64,000 nucleotides of DNA from Pseudonocardia endophytica (GCF_004339565.1 NZ_SMFZ01000002.1:2418001-2482000); one strand, 5' to 3'; positions 1 to 9,113 are shown, counted from the first letter of the stretch. The notes: a model not told the origin generated them from the sequence alone. Made by a program: numbers and translations.

Positions 1-2
1 AG

Positions 3-980
3 TCGGTCGAGGCGCCCGCCACCCGGGAGCTGCTCCGGGCGGACGTGACCGGCGTCCGGATCCCGGACCGGCGCTTCGAGCGCACCCCGCACGGGTTCGC
101 CGTCGCGCACACCGCGGCCGGGGTGACCCGGGTGATGGTGCACCGGTTCGGGCAGCAGCCCCTGGCCCGGGCCGCCCCGCCGGATTTCGCCGAGATCGTC
201 GAGACGTGGCGCGAGGTGACCGGTGAGGACCTCACCGGCGGCCGGGCGTCGTGGACCGACGCGTTCGGCAACGAGCACCGGCTGGTGACCCACTACCGGC
301 GCGGTCGCGTGCTGCTGGCCGGGGACGCCGCGCACTGGCATCTCCCGATCGGAGGGCAGGCCATCAACGTCGGGCTCCAGGACGCGGTGAACCTGGGGTG
401 GAAGCTCGCCGGTGTGCTGCGGGGCGACCCGCACCGCGTCCTCGACAGCTACCACGACGAGCGCCGCCCGGTCGCCGCCCGGACCCTGGAGTGGGTCATG
501 GCCCAGGAGTCGCTCCTGCTCGGCGGGCCGGAGGTCGACCCGGTACGGGCGCTGCTCGCCGAGGCCGTGCGTGGGCCCGCGGCGCAGCGCTACCTGGCCG
601 ACGCGCTCGGCGGACTGGACGTCGACTACCGGCACCACGGACATGCGGGCGGTGGACGACGGTTCCACCCGACGCTGCTGCACACCGCCGAGGGCATCGT
701 GCCCAGCGGCGAGGTGCTGGGCTCCGGACGAGGGATCGTCCTCACCGACCGGCCAGAGCTCGTCTCGGTCTGGGAGCCGCGGATCGTGGTGGCCCGTCCT
801 CCGGACGGTGTCGCGACCGTGGTGCGCCCGGACGGCCACCTCGCCTGGTCGGGCACGAACGCGACCGGCCTGCTCAAGGCACTGACCCGATGGTTCGGCT
901 CGCCGTCGCGCCGGGGCCCGGCGACGAAGCGCGCCGCCGCCACTTCGAGAACACAGAGGACACGGAGGACACAGCGATGA
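3..980 (+). CDS. FAD-dependent aromatic-type monooxygenase, 5' truncated by window edge
   Basis: The reading frame is open from base 3, so the N-terminal Rossmann GxGxxG part lies outside the window. What remains is the C-terminal two thirds of a class A (PHBH/MhpA-like) flavin hydroxylase. The family GD motif, GRVLLAGDAAHWHLPIGGQ, is followed by NVGLQDAVNLGWKLA (about bases 303-410); this segment contacts FAD. The tail has the usual thioredoxin-like C-terminal domain ending near 'VRPDGHLAWSG'. Such enzymes hydroxylate phenolic or polyketide rings with NAD(P)H and O2. The stop overlaps the next gene's start as ATGA, so the two are translationally coupled to an O-methyltransferase. This suggests hydroxylation then methylation of one substrate (inference). 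Substrate unknown. Confidence 0.85.
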   Translation, partial: SVEAPATRELLRADVTGVRIPDRRFERTPHGFAVAHTAAGVTRVMVHRFGQQPLARAAPPDFAEIVETWREVTGEDLTGGRASWTDAFGNEHRLVTHYRRGRVLLAGDAAHWHLPIGGQAINVGLQDAVNLGWKLAGVLRGDPHRVLDSYHDERRPVAARTLEWVMAQESLLLGGPEVDPVRALLAEAVRGPAAQRYLADALGGLDVDYRHHGHAGGGRRFHPTLLHTAEGIVPSGEVLGSGRGIVLTDRPELVSVWEPRIVVARPPDGVATVVRPDGHLAWSGTNATGLLKALTRWFGSPSRRGPATKRAAATSRTQRTRRTQR

Positions 981-1990
981 GCACCGTGCACGATCCCCCG
1001 CCCTACGCCCGGATCCTGCAGCTCGCCACGGCGAGCTGGCTCTCGGCCGCCGTCAGCGCGGCCGCGAGCCTCGGGGTCGCCGACGAGCTCGCCGGGGGTC
1101 CGCGGCCGGTCGACGAGCTGGCCACGGCCCTCGATGTTCACCCGGACGCCCTGTACCGGCTGCTGCGCACCTGTTCCGACGCCGGGCTGTTCCGCGAGGG
1201 CGAGGGCCGCCGGTTCGCGCTCACCGACGCCGGCCACGCCCTGCGCAGCGACGGCCCTGGGTCCATGCGCGACTTCGCGATCTGGACGGGGTCGCCCGCG
1301 GACCGTTGGACCTGGTCGGCCCTGACCGAGTCGGTCCGTACCGGACGTTCGGCCTTCGAGAGCGTCCACGGGGCACCGATCTGGGACTGGTTCCGCGACC
1401 ACCCGGACGCGGCGGAGATCTTCGACGCCGCGATGACGAGCACGTCGAACCAGGTGATCGCGCCGGTGGTCGCGGCGTACGACTTCGGCGGGTTCGAGCG
1501 GATCGTCGACGTCGGGGGCGGGCGTGGCGCGCTGCTGGCCGCCATCCTGGCCGCCAACCCCGACGCCCGCGGCGTTCTCTACGACCAGCCCGGGGTGGTC
1601 TCCCCGGACCGGCTGCAGGAGGCGGGTGTGGCGCACCGGAGCGAGACCGTGGCCGGCAGCTTCTTCGACTCGGTGCCGTCCGGTGGGGACGCGTACGTCC
1701 TGTCGAACATCATCCACGACTGGGACGACGAACGGTCGCAGCACATCCTGCGCAACTGCCGCGACGTCATGAAGCCCGACGGCCGGGTGTTGCTGGTCGA
1801 GGCCGTGATGCCGGACGGTCCCGGACCGGCGCCGACGGTGAACCTGATGGACCTGGACATGTTGCTGCTGTGCGACGGCAGGCAGCGCACCGAGGCCCAG
1901 TTCGCCGCGCTGTTCGAGGCCGTGGGCCTGGAGCTGGTCCGCGTCGTCCCCAGTGGACTGTGCAGTGTCGTCGAGGCGCGCCCGGTCTGA
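977..1990 (+). CDS. SAM-dependent O-methyltransferase, plant-COMT/polyketide type
   Basis: The product is 337 aa. Residues about 10-90 form the winged-helix dimerisation domain of the acetylserotonin O-methyltransferase family ('VDELATALDVHPDALYRLLRTCSDAGLF'-type segment). The Rossmann domain follows, with SAM motif I VDVGGGRGALLA and the later motif NIIHDWDDE, whose His is the usual catalytic base position in O-methyltransferases. Length and architecture are normal for the family. The start ATG overlaps the TGA of the upstream monooxygenase, so the pair forms one operon. It ends 12 bases before the convergent TetR gene. Likely methylates a hydroxyl installed by the monooxygenase (inference). 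Confidence 0.85.
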   Translation: MSTVHDPPPYARILQLATASWLSAAVSAAASLGVADELAGGPRPVDELATALDVHPDALYRLLRTCSDAGLFREGEGRRFALTDAGHALRSDGPGSMRDFAIWTGSPADRWTWSALTESVRTGRSAFESVHGAPIWDWFRDHPDAAEIFDAAMTSTSNQVIAPVVAAYDFGGFERIVDVGGGRGALLAAILAANPDARGVLYDQPGVVSPDRLQEAGVAHRSETVAGSFFDSVPSGGDAYVLSNIIHDWDDERSQHILRNCRDVMKPDGRVLLVEAVMPDGPGPAPTVNLMDLDMLLLCDGRQRTEAQFAALFEAVGLELVRVVPSGLCSVVEARPV

Positions 1991-2002
1991 CCGGGGTCGG
2001 CG

Positions 2003-2662
2003 TCAGCGGGGCAGGTGGCCGTACAGGAACGCGCGCACCCCGGCCACGGCGGTCGCGCGGACCTCGTCCGGTCCGGCCGACAGGCTGAATTCCGACGGCA
2101 GCATGTCGGCCGATGTGATCAGGGCGGTGAAGTGCTGCGCGGCCATCACCGGATCGGCGACCTGCAGCAGGCCCTCGCTGGTCAGACGTTCCATCTGGGT
2201 GGCGAGCGCGCGGCGGGCGCGGTGCGGGCCCGCCTCGCGCCAGGACCTCTGGAGCTCTTCGGGGAAGCGGTCCGGTGCCGTCCGGATCTCGCGGACCAGC
2301 GCGAAGTGGTCGTGGAACGACTCGTCGGGGAGTAGCCACTCGTAGGCGAGGTCGACGAGTGCGGTCTCCAGGTCGTCGATCCGTCCGCCGAGGCAGCGTT
2401 CGATCAGGCGTTCGCGGGCGAGGGCGACCTCGCCGGAGCTCTCGACGGTGACGCTGGCGAACAGGTCCTCCTTGTTCAGGAAGTGGTTGTAGACGGTCCG
2501 GGTCGACACCTGCGCCTCGCCCGCGATCATCTCGATGCTCGTGCCGAGGTAGCCGGTCTTCCCGAAGGCCCGCCGGGCGGCGGTCACGATCGCGCTGCGC
2601 TTCGCGGCGAGCCTGCGGGACGGGCGGTCGGTCGACCGGGTCGTGGCCACGGTGGCTCCCAT
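2003..2662 (-). CDS. TetR/AcrR family transcriptional regulator
   Basis: The product is 219 aa from the ATG at 2662. The N-terminal HTH is classic TetR: AIVTAARRAFGKTGYLGTSI followed by IAGEAQVSTRTVYNHFLNKEDLF (about residues 20-65). The C-terminal ligand domain contains an 'AAQHFTALI' helix typical of TetR_C families. It is divergent from the MFS exporter at 2839, the usual arrangement for a ligand-relieved repressor of an efflux gene. The intergenic stretch includes an AT-rich block around 2682-2706. I infer repression of the exporter and flavoprotein operon downstream; the ligand may be the product of the flanking monooxygenases. Confidence 0.85.
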   Translation of the reverse strand: MGATVATTRSTDRPSRRLAAKRSAIVTAARRAFGKTGYLGTSIEMIAGEAQVSTRTVYNHFLNKEDLFASVTVESSGEVALARERLIERCLGGRIDDLETALVDLAYEWLLPDESFHDHFALVREIRTAPDRFPEELQRSWREAGPHRARRALATQMERLTSEGLLQVADPVMAAQHFTALITSADMLPSEFSLSAGPDEVRATAVAGVRAFLYGHLPR

Positions 2663-2681
2663 CACGTCGGGCAGTGGAGTG

Positions 2682-2706
2682 AAATGCAGATTGTATTGTA
2701 CTGTTG
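2682..2706. promoter_or_regulatory. AT-rich divergent promoter/operator candidate between TetR and MFS
   Basis: A run of about 25 bases (ATGCAGATTGTATTGTACTG and neighbours) is much richer in A+T than its surroundings. On the minus strand it offers TACAAT as a -10 for the TetR gene. It sits between two divergent genes where a TetR operator is expected. I see no perfect inverted repeat, so the operator itself is not defined. Confidence 0.4.
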
Positions 2707-2838
2707 TGCCCACCCGCGGCGCTCGCCCGGACGGCGGTCGAAGTCTGCCAGCCGGTGCCCGCGCCGACCGTCGCCGCATCGGCCGGCCGCGGGCACATCC
2801 CCCGGCCACCGTCGGTCGGCCCGACCCGGGGAGGATCC

Positions 2839-4278
2839 ATGACCTCCGACGTGAACTCCGACGCCACGCCCGGTACCACCAGACGACCGGTGGTGGCCCC
2901 GTTCGGGGCCCTGCTGCTCGCCGTCCTGTCGTTCTCGTTGCTCCAGACGATGCCGGTGCCCGCCCTTCCCGACCTGCAGCGGGAGTTCGACGCCGGTCCG
3001 GCCACCGTCGCGTGGCTGCTCAGTGCGTTCCTGCTGACCGCGTCGGTCGCGACGGTGCTGCTCGGACGCGTCGGCGACATCGTCGGCAAGCGCAAGGTCC
3101 TGCTCGCCTGTCTGGGTGTGGCCGCCGCAGGCACGTTGCTCGCCGCCCTCGCGGGGTCGATCGAGGTCCTGATCGTCGCCCGGGCGATCCAGGGGGTGGG
3201 GGCGGCCACGTTCCCGCTCGCGTTCGGCCTGGCGCGGGAGGTGTTCGCCCCGGCCCAGGTGCCGGTCGCGATCGGCTGGATCAGCTCGATCTTCGGGGTG
3301 GGGTTCGGGGTCGGTCTGGTGATCCCCGGACCGATCGTGGACTCCCTAGGGTGGCCGTGGATCTTCTGGCTGATGCTGGCGGTCACGCTGCTCGGGGTCG
3401 TGGCGGTCGCGGTGGCGCTGCCGGAGTCCGCGATACGGGCGTCGGCGTCGGTGGACTGGGGCGGCGGGGTGCTGCTGGCGGGCGGTCTGGTCGCCGTGCT
3501 GCTCGCGACGAGCGAGGGCCGCTCGTGGGGCTGGGCCTCGCCGGCCACGGTCGGGCTGTTCGTGCTGGGGGCGGTCCTGCTCGTGGTGTTCGGCGTCCTG
3601 CAGTCGCGCCTGCCGCATCCGCTGCTCGACATCGGGCTGCTGGGGCGGCGGGCGGTGCTGACCGCGAACGTCACCGCCCTGCTGATCGGGATCGGCATGT
3701 ACGGCGCGTTCACGCTGGTCCCGCAGCTCGTGGAGACGTCGCCGCAGGCCGGCTACGGATTCGGCGCGACCATCGGCGAGGCCGGCTGGTTCATCATCCC
3801 GATGGCCGCGACGATGCTCGTCGCGAGCCCGGTGGCCGGCCGGCTCGGCTCCCGGATCGGGTTCGTCCCCGTCCTGGTGCTGGCGTGCGTGATCGGTGCC
3901 GCGGGCTTCGTGTTCTTCGCCGCCGCCGCGACGTCCGCGTGGCCGGTCTACGTCGGCTCGGCCGTCCTGGGGGTGGGCGTCGGGTTCGGCTTCGCCTCGC
4001 TCGCCAACCTCGTGATCTCGGCCGTCGAACCGAGCCGGACCGGCGAGGCGACGGGCATCAACACGATCATGCGGACGGTCGGCGGCGCCGTCGGCGCCCA
4101 GCTCGCGGCCACGATCGTCGCCGCACACACCCCGGCCGGCGGCCGCACACCCGAGCTGTCCGGCTACACCACCGCGTTCGTCGTCTCGGCCGCGGCACTC
4201 GGGATCGCCGCGCTCGTGGCGTTCGCCGGCGCGCGCCGCGGTGTCCGTTCCGACTCACCCATACCGATCGAGAGGTGA
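2839..4278 (+). CDS. MFS drug-exporter-type transporter
   Basis: The product is 479 aa. The ATG at 2839 is chosen because GGGAGG stands just before it; a longer in-frame extension from 2704 is low-complexity and lacks a Shine-Dalgarno. The first helix is followed by MPVPALPDLQREF, and the motif A loop reads LGRVGDIVGKRK, as in DHA1/DHA2 proton-driven exporters. At least twelve hydrophobic segments are visible. It is divergent from TetR and followed three bases later by a flavoprotein gene, so it heads an operon of three genes. A likely role is export of an aromatic metabolite or antibiotic (inference). Confidence 0.85.
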   Translation: MTSDVNSDATPGTTRRPVVAPFGALLLAVLSFSLLQTMPVPALPDLQREFDAGPATVAWLLSAFLLTASVATVLLGRVGDIVGKRKVLLACLGVAAAGTLLAALAGSIEVLIVARAIQGVGAATFPLAFGLAREVFAPAQVPVAIGWISSIFGVGFGVGLVIPGPIVDSLGWPWIFWLMLAVTLLGVVAVAVALPESAIRASASVDWGGGVLLAGGLVAVLLATSEGRSWGWASPATVGLFVLGAVLLVVFGVLQSRLPHPLLDIGLLGRRAVLTANVTALLIGIGMYGAFTLVPQLVETSPQAGYGFGATIGEAGWFIIPMAATMLVASPVAGRLGSRIGFVPVLVLACVIGAAGFVFFAAAATSAWPVYVGSAVLGVGVGFGFASLANLVISAVEPSRTGEATGINTIMRTVGGAVGAQLAATIVAAHTPAGGRTPELSGYTTAFVVSAAALGIAALVAFAGARRGVRSDSPIPIER

Positions 4279-4281
4279 CCC

Positions 4282-5367
4282 ATGACAGCCACAGTTGCGA
4301 TCATCGGCGGCGGTTACGGCGGGGTGCTGGCCGCCCGGGAGCTCGACGCCGTCGCCGACGTCGTCCTCGTCGAACCGCGGGACGCGTTCGTGCACAACGT
4401 CGCCGCGTTGCGGGCGCTGGTCGACCCATCCTGGGTGGACGAGATCTTCCTGCCCTACGGCTCGCTGCTCCGGCGGGGGCGCGTGGTCCGGGATCGGGCC
4501 GTCGAGGTGACCTCGCATCGGGTCGTGCTCGGCTCGGGGGAGGTGATCGAGCCGGACATCACAATCCTGGCGACCGGATCGACCTACCCGTTCCCGGCCA
4601 AGGTCGACGTCGATCACGCCGAGCTGGGCAAGGAGCGCATCCGCGCCGCTCACCGGGCGCTGGTCGACGCGTCGTCGGTGCTGGTGCTCGGCGCGGGCCC
4701 GGCCGGTCTGGAGTTGGCCGGCGAGATCCGCTCGGCGCTGCCGGCGACGGCGGTGACGATCGTGGATCCGGGGCCGGACCTGCTCGGTGGCGGCTTCCCG
4801 GACGAGCTGCGCGACGAGCTCCGCGGCCAGCTCGCCGACCTCGGGGTGGAGCTGTTGTTGGGCACGGCGCTGCGCGAGCCGCCGTCGACCGAGCCGGGAA
4901 CGTTCGGTCCGGTCGAGGTCACCACCGGCGGCGGGCGCACCCTGCGGGCCGACATCTGGTTCCGCTGCTACGGGGTGGTGCCCACGTCCGGCTACCTGGC
5001 GGGTGACCTGGCCGGTGCCCGTCGCGCCGACGGCCACGTACGGGTCACCCCGGAGCTGACCGTGGAGGGCCAGGTGGACGTCTTCGCGGTCGGCGACCTC
5101 ACCGACCTGCCCGAGGCCAAGATGGCGAAGGCGGCCGAGATCCACGCCGGGACGGTCGCGGACACGATCCGTCGCCGGCTCAGCGGCGAGGGCGGCGAGC
5201 CGTCGCGGTACGCGGTGCCCTCGCCGGGGATCTCGCTCCCGCTGGGCCCGAAGGGCGGCGCGTCCTACAACGAGGCCGTGGGCGTGCTGGGCGCCGAGCA
5301 GACCTCAGGACTCAAGGGCACCCACCTGCGACTGGACGACTACCGGGAACGACTCGGCCTGCGATGA
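4282..5367 (+). CDS. FSP1/AIFM2-like NAD(P)H:FAD oxidoreductase
   Basis: The product is 361 aa of the pyridine nucleotide-disulfide oxidoreductase superfamily. The FAD-binding IIGGGYGG lies at residues 8-14, the second dinucleotide fold LVLGAGPAGLELAGEI at about residue 134, and the FAD-closing motif VDVFAVGDLTDL near residue 270. The redox-active CxxxxC of true disulfide reductases is absent. This matches AIFM2/NDH-2-like quinone reductases. It begins three bases after the MFS stop and its TGA overlaps the next monooxygenase as ATGA, so it may recycle a quinone made by that enzyme (inference). Confidence 0.8.
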   Translation: MTATVAIIGGGYGGVLAARELDAVADVVLVEPRDAFVHNVAALRALVDPSWVDEIFLPYGSLLRRGRVVRDRAVEVTSHRVVLGSGEVIEPDITILATGSTYPFPAKVDVDHAELGKERIRAAHRALVDASSVLVLGAGPAGLELAGEIRSALPATAVTIVDPGPDLLGGGFPDELRDELRGQLADLGVELLLGTALREPPSTEPGTFGPVEVTTGGGRTLRADIWFRCYGVVPTSGYLAGDLAGARRADGHVRVTPELTVEGQVDVFAVGDLTDLPEAKMAKAAEIHAGTVADTIRRRLSGEGGEPSRYAVPSPGISLPLGPKGGASYNEAVGVLGAEQTSGLKGTHLRLDDYRERLGLR

Positions 5368-6812
5368 CACCCGTCGTCGTCGTCGGAGCGGGGCCCACCG
5401 GCCTGTTGCTGGCCGGTGACCTCGCTGCGGCGGGTCTGGCGGTCACCGTGCTGGAGCGCCGCCCGGCCGGGATCAGCAACCTGAGCCGGGCGTTCGGGGT
5501 GCACGTCCGCACGCTGGAGTACCTCGACGCCAGGGGCCTGGGCGACGAACTGGCCGAGATCGGGCAGCGGGTGTCCGAGCTGCGGTTGTTCGGCACGGTC
5601 CGGATCGACATCTCCGGCACCGACGCCCGCTACCCGTACATGATCAGCACGCCGCAGTACGAGGTGGAGCGGCTGTTGCTGCGGCGTGCCGTCGAGCACG
5701 GTGTCGAGATCCGCCACGAGAGCCAGGTCGTCGGGCTGGCACAGGACGGGTCCGGCGTCGCCGTCTCCGTCCGGGGCCCGGCCGGTCCGGACACCGTGCG
5801 TGCGAGCTGGGTCGTGGGCGCGGACGGCGCCTACAGCGCGACGCGTGCGGCCCTGGCCCTCCCGTTTCCCGGCCGGGCGGTCGTGAAGTCGGTCGTGCTC
5901 GCCGACGTCCGGCTGACCGACGAACCGCCTCGCACCGTGACCGTGAAGGGCGCTCCGGATGCGTTCGGCTTCCTCAGCCCGCTCGACGCGACCACCTGGC
6001 GTGTGGGCGGATGGTCCCGCAGCCACGACGACCGGCCGGAGTCGGAACCGGTCGAGCTCGACGAGCTCCGGGAGACGTTCCGGCTGACGTTCGGCACCGA
6101 CTTCGGGATGCACGACCCGACCTGGCTGTCCCGCTTCCACAGCGAGGAACGCCAGGTCCCCCGGTACCGGGTGGGGCGGGTGCTGCTGGCCGGCGACGCC
6201 GCCCACGTGCACTCGCCGGCCGGGGGCCAGGGGATGAACACCGGGCTCCAGGACGCCGCGAACCTGAGCTGGAAGCTGGCCGCTGTCCTGCGCCACGGTG
6301 CCCCTGAATCCATTTTAGACACTTATCAGGCCGAGCGCCATCCGGTCGGGCGCAACGCGATCCGGAGCAGCGGCCAGAACCTGCGGCTGACCATGGCGCG
6401 CAGCTCGGTGGCGCGGGCCCGCCGTGCGTTGTTCTCCTACGCCGTCGAGCGGGTCCCTCCGCTGCGTCGCGCGGTCGTGGGGGAGGTGAGCGGGGTCGGT
6501 CACCGCTATCCACGTCCACGGGGGTCGCACCGGCTGGTGGGCAGGAGATGGGGCGATCTCGAGCTGGTTCCGGGGCGGCTCTACGAGGCACTGCGGTCGG
6601 GCCGATTCGTGCTCGTCGCACCGAAGGACGTCACCGCAGGCTGTCGGGACGATCGGGTGGAGGTCAGGAACTGGCTCGACGAGCGTCGCACGACGGTTCT
6701 CCTCCGTCCGGACGGGCACGTCGCCTGGGCCGCCGAGGACGGGACGTGGGAGGCGGGGCTGTCCGCCATGGCTCGATGGGTTCCGGAGCGGGCGCCGGGC
6801 GGAACGGAATGA
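5364..6812 (+). CDS. FAD-dependent monooxygenase, PHBH family
   Basis: The product is 482 aa with all hallmarks of class A flavin hydroxylases: N-terminal GAGPTGLLLAGDLA (residues 8-21), the Arg-containing SRAFGVHVRTLEYLD helix, the DG motif VVGADGAYSATR near residue 155, and the GD motif VLLAGDAAHVHSPAGGQGMNTGL near residue 273. Related enzymes hydroxylate polyketides, phenols or rifamycins. It ends the three-gene operon with the MFS and FSP1-like genes and is a paralogue of the truncated enzyme at the window start. It converges on the MocR gene with only 37 bases between them. Confidence 0.87.
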   Translation: MTPVVVVGAGPTGLLLAGDLAAAGLAVTVLERRPAGISNLSRAFGVHVRTLEYLDARGLGDELAEIGQRVSELRLFGTVRIDISGTDARYPYMISTPQYEVERLLLRRAVEHGVEIRHESQVVGLAQDGSGVAVSVRGPAGPDTVRASWVVGADGAYSATRAALALPFPGRAVVKSVVLADVRLTDEPPRTVTVKGAPDAFGFLSPLDATTWRVGGWSRSHDDRPESEPVELDELRETFRLTFGTDFGMHDPTWLSRFHSEERQVPRYRVGRVLLAGDAAHVHSPAGGQGMNTGLQDAANLSWKLAAVLRHGAPESILDTYQAERHPVGRNAIRSSGQNLRLTMARSSVARARRALFSYAVERVPPLRRAVVGEVSGVGHRYPRPRGSHRLVGRRWGDLELVPGRLYEALRSGRFVLVAPKDVTAGCRDDRVEVRNWLDERRTTVLLRPDGHVAWAAEDGTWEAGLSAMARWVPERAPGGTE

Positions 6813-6849
6813 CGGGTGCTCGGCAGCAGGGTGGGCGTCCGCCGCGGCC

Positions 6850-8340
6850 TCAGCGCAGGATGTCGGCGAGCACGTCGATGCCACGGCGCATGTCGTCGCT
6901 GGTGGTTCCGGCGTACCCGAGTAGCAGCGCCGAACGGGGGTCGGGTCCGAGGTAGTGGGTCGACAGGGGCCAGACGTGCACCCCACGACGGACGGCGTTC
7001 CTGGCGACGGCGCGGTCGTCGCGATCGTCGGCGAGCCGGCCGACGAGGTGGAGGCCCCCGTCGGAGGGCGTCATGTCGAGGCTCCCGGCGATCGGCTCGG
7101 TGAGCCCGACCAGCTCGTGCTGGCGTTCGTGATGCAGGACACGCATCCGGCGCAGGTGGCGCGCGAGATGTCCGTGGTCGATGAAGTCGGCGACGACGGC
7201 CTGGTCGATGAGATGGGCGTGCATGTCGGTGCTCAGGTGCGCGGCGACGAATCCGTCGACGAGGTCCGGCGGTGCGACGACGTAGCCGAGCCTCAGGCTC
7301 GGGAACAGGACCTTGCTGAACGTGCCCACGTAGATGACCCGCTGGCGGTTGTCGATGGCCGCCAGTGCCGCGTGCGGCTTGCTCACGTAGCGGAACTCGG
7401 CGTCGTAGTCGTCCTCGACGATCCAGGCGTCCTTGCTGCTGGCCCAGTCGATGAGAGCGAGCCGGCGTTCCAGGGACATCGTGTGGCCGAGCGGGAACTG
7501 GTGGGAGGGAGTGATCGCGGCGAGGCGTGCGTCTGGTTCGAGGTGGATGCCGGCGGTGACGTCCAGTCCGTTCTCGTCGACCGGTACCGGGACGATGCGG
7601 GCACCCGCCGAGGTGAGCGCGGCGCGGGTGCCGAGGTAGCCGGGGTCCTCCAGCCAGGCGGGGTCGCCGGGGTCGAGCAGGATGCGGGCGCAGAACTCCA
7701 GGGCCTGCTGGGAGCCGGTGGTCACGATGACCTGGTCGGCCGTGCAGCGGATGCCGCGCGCGGTGCTGATGTAGGTCGCGATCGCCTCGCGCAGCGGGCG
7801 GTAGCCGGCCGCGTCGTCGTAGCGCATCAGCTGCGGTCCCGACCTGCGGATCCGGGTCGTGTAGAGCTTCGTCCACGTCTCGAACGGAAACGCGTCGAGG
7901 GCGGGAAGGCCAACCAGGAACGCGGTGCCGTGCGGCGCCCGCCCGAGCACGGAGGGGAGCGGCAACCGACGGGCCCGGATCAGGCGCTCTCCGCGCGCGG
8001 AGAGCCTGGCGGCCGGGCTCGCCGAGGATGCCGTGGTGGCCGGCGTGCCGGGACCGGTCGTCAGCAGCTGCTCGGGGAGCACGTGGGCGACGTAGGTGCC
8101 GGAGCCCTGCCGGCCGGCGATGTAGCCCTCGGCCCGTAGCTGCTCGAACGCGGCGAGCACCGTGTTGCGGGACAGGCCGGTCTCGGTGGCCAGGTGCCGG
8201 GTCGGAGGAAGCCGGGCGCCCGCCGCGAGCTGACCGGTCAGGATGCTCGTCCGGAGCTGCTCGTACAGCGCCTTGTAGGCGGGCACGCCCGACGGGCCGG
8301 GGAGGTCGTCGCCGCCGCTCGTGTTGCGGGCAGATATCAC
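6850..8340 (-). CDS. MocR/PdxR-type regulator (GntR HTH fused to aminotransferase fold)
   Basis: The product is 496 aa. The N-terminal GntR winged helix reads YKALYEQLRTSILTGQLAAG followed by LPPTRHLATETGLSRNTVLA (residues about 25-75). The rest is a class I aminotransferase domain with VEDDYDAEFRY, the PLP-pocket Asp/Tyr motif, and GTFSKVLFPSLRLGY, which contains the PLP Lys. Members sense PLP adducts and activate or repress neighbouring amine or vitamin genes. It is divergent from the barrel/zinc-ribbon and amidase genes at 8524 and 9223, which are probable targets. Confidence 0.87.
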   Translation of the reverse strand: MISARNTSGGDDLPGPSGVPAYKALYEQLRTSILTGQLAAGARLPPTRHLATETGLSRNTVLAAFEQLRAEGYIAGRQGSGTYVAHVLPEQLLTTGPGTPATTASSASPAARLSARGERLIRARRLPLPSVLGRAPHGTAFLVGLPALDAFPFETWTKLYTTRIRRSGPQLMRYDDAAGYRPLREAIATYISTARGIRCTADQVIVTTGSQQALEFCARILLDPGDPAWLEDPGYLGTRAALTSAGARIVPVPVDENGLDVTAGIHLEPDARLAAITPSHQFPLGHTMSLERRLALIDWASSKDAWIVEDDYDAEFRYVSKPHAALAAIDNRQRVIYVGTFSKVLFPSLRLGYVVAPPDLVDGFVAAHLSTDMHAHLIDQAVVADFIDHGHLARHLRRMRVLHHERQHELVGLTEPIAGSLDMTPSDGGLHLVGRLADDRDDRAVARNAVRRGVHVWPLSTHYLGPDPRSALLLGYAGTTSDDMRRGIDVLADILR

Positions 8341-8523
8341 GTGGTTCCCCCACCCGGTCTCGGATTGGCTCTGGTGAACCTAGGCGATCTGGCTAGCGTG
8401 AGGGAACCAACAAACCACCTTGACGGCCAGCCGTTCGCGCGAAGTGCCGGCCGGATCGCGAGCGCGGACGACCATGACCGCGCCCGACCGAACGGCTGCC
8501 CACCCACCACTCAGGAGGTTCTC

Positions 8524-9090
8524 GTGCCGATCTACCTCAGCATGCAGCGCGTGCGGTTCTCCAGCCCGGACGCCTACGAGAAGTTCAAGGTCGTCTTCGG
8601 TGACACCCGCCATCACCTGATGCAGCTGCCCGGGTTCCTGCACCTGACCTGGTGGGAGCACCCCGACGACCGAGGCTGGTTCAACGAGTGCAGCTTCTGG
8701 ACCAGCAAGGAAGCCCTCTACGACTGGCACACCGACACGTACCACAAGCACGCCAAGGCGTGGGCCGCCAACGGCGCGATCATGGAAGACATCATCTGCA
8801 ACTTCGAGCTGGTCGGGACCCGGCTGTTGCGGATCTGTCCGTGTTGCGGCGAGCTGCAGGACAAGGCCTACGAGCTCGCCCAGGAGCAGGCCGTTCTGGC
8901 CGAGCAGTGTCCGAAGTGCGGGTTCCATTTCCCCGTGCTCGGCGAACAGCCGTCGAGCTTCGCCGTCTTCAAGGACGTACCGCTGAGCCAACTGGACGAG
9001 AGCTCGGCCGGTGAGGACAGCGGGGTCAACGTCGACGGCGAGACCGAGATCGAGGAGGCGATCGAAGGTCATCACCCCGTCCAGGTGTGA
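8524..9090 (+). CDS. Dimeric alpha-beta barrel (ABM-like) domain fused to a C-terminal zinc ribbon
   Basis: The product is 188 aa from a GTG placed five bases after AGGAGG. A longer upstream frame has no comparable Shine-Dalgarno. Residues 1-95 resemble an antibiotic-biosynthesis-monooxygenase barrel: YLSMQRVRFSSPDAYEKF, a LPGFLHLTWW strand and FWTSKEALYDWH. Residues about 100-140 hold CPCCGELQ and CPKCGFHFP, two CxxC pairs that should bind zinc. The acidic tail is low complexity. This combination is not one I recognise. It lies between a divergent MocR gene and an amidase, with a hairpin terminator behind it. Possible roles are an odd heme/flavin-free oxygenase or a metal-sensing accessory protein; function uncertain. 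Confidence 0.65.
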   Translation: MPIYLSMQRVRFSSPDAYEKFKVVFGDTRHHLMQLPGFLHLTWWEHPDDRGWFNECSFWTSKEALYDWHTDTYHKHAKAWAANGAIMEDIICNFELVGTRLLRICPCCGELQDKAYELAQEQAVLAEQCPKCGFHFPVLGEQPSSFAVFKDVPLSQLDESSAGEDSGVNVDGETEIEEAIEGHHPVQV

Positions 9091-9113
9091 CCGACCCCGG
9101 AGCGCCCGGCGGG

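Noticed and set aside
1767..3713. Very long minus-strand open frame (648 codons)
   Set aside because: It lies antisense to the O-methyltransferase, TetR and MFS genes, has a low-complexity Arg/Pro/Thr composition, and is a typical GC-bias shadow. The same applies to the other long frames antisense or out of phase to recognised genes.
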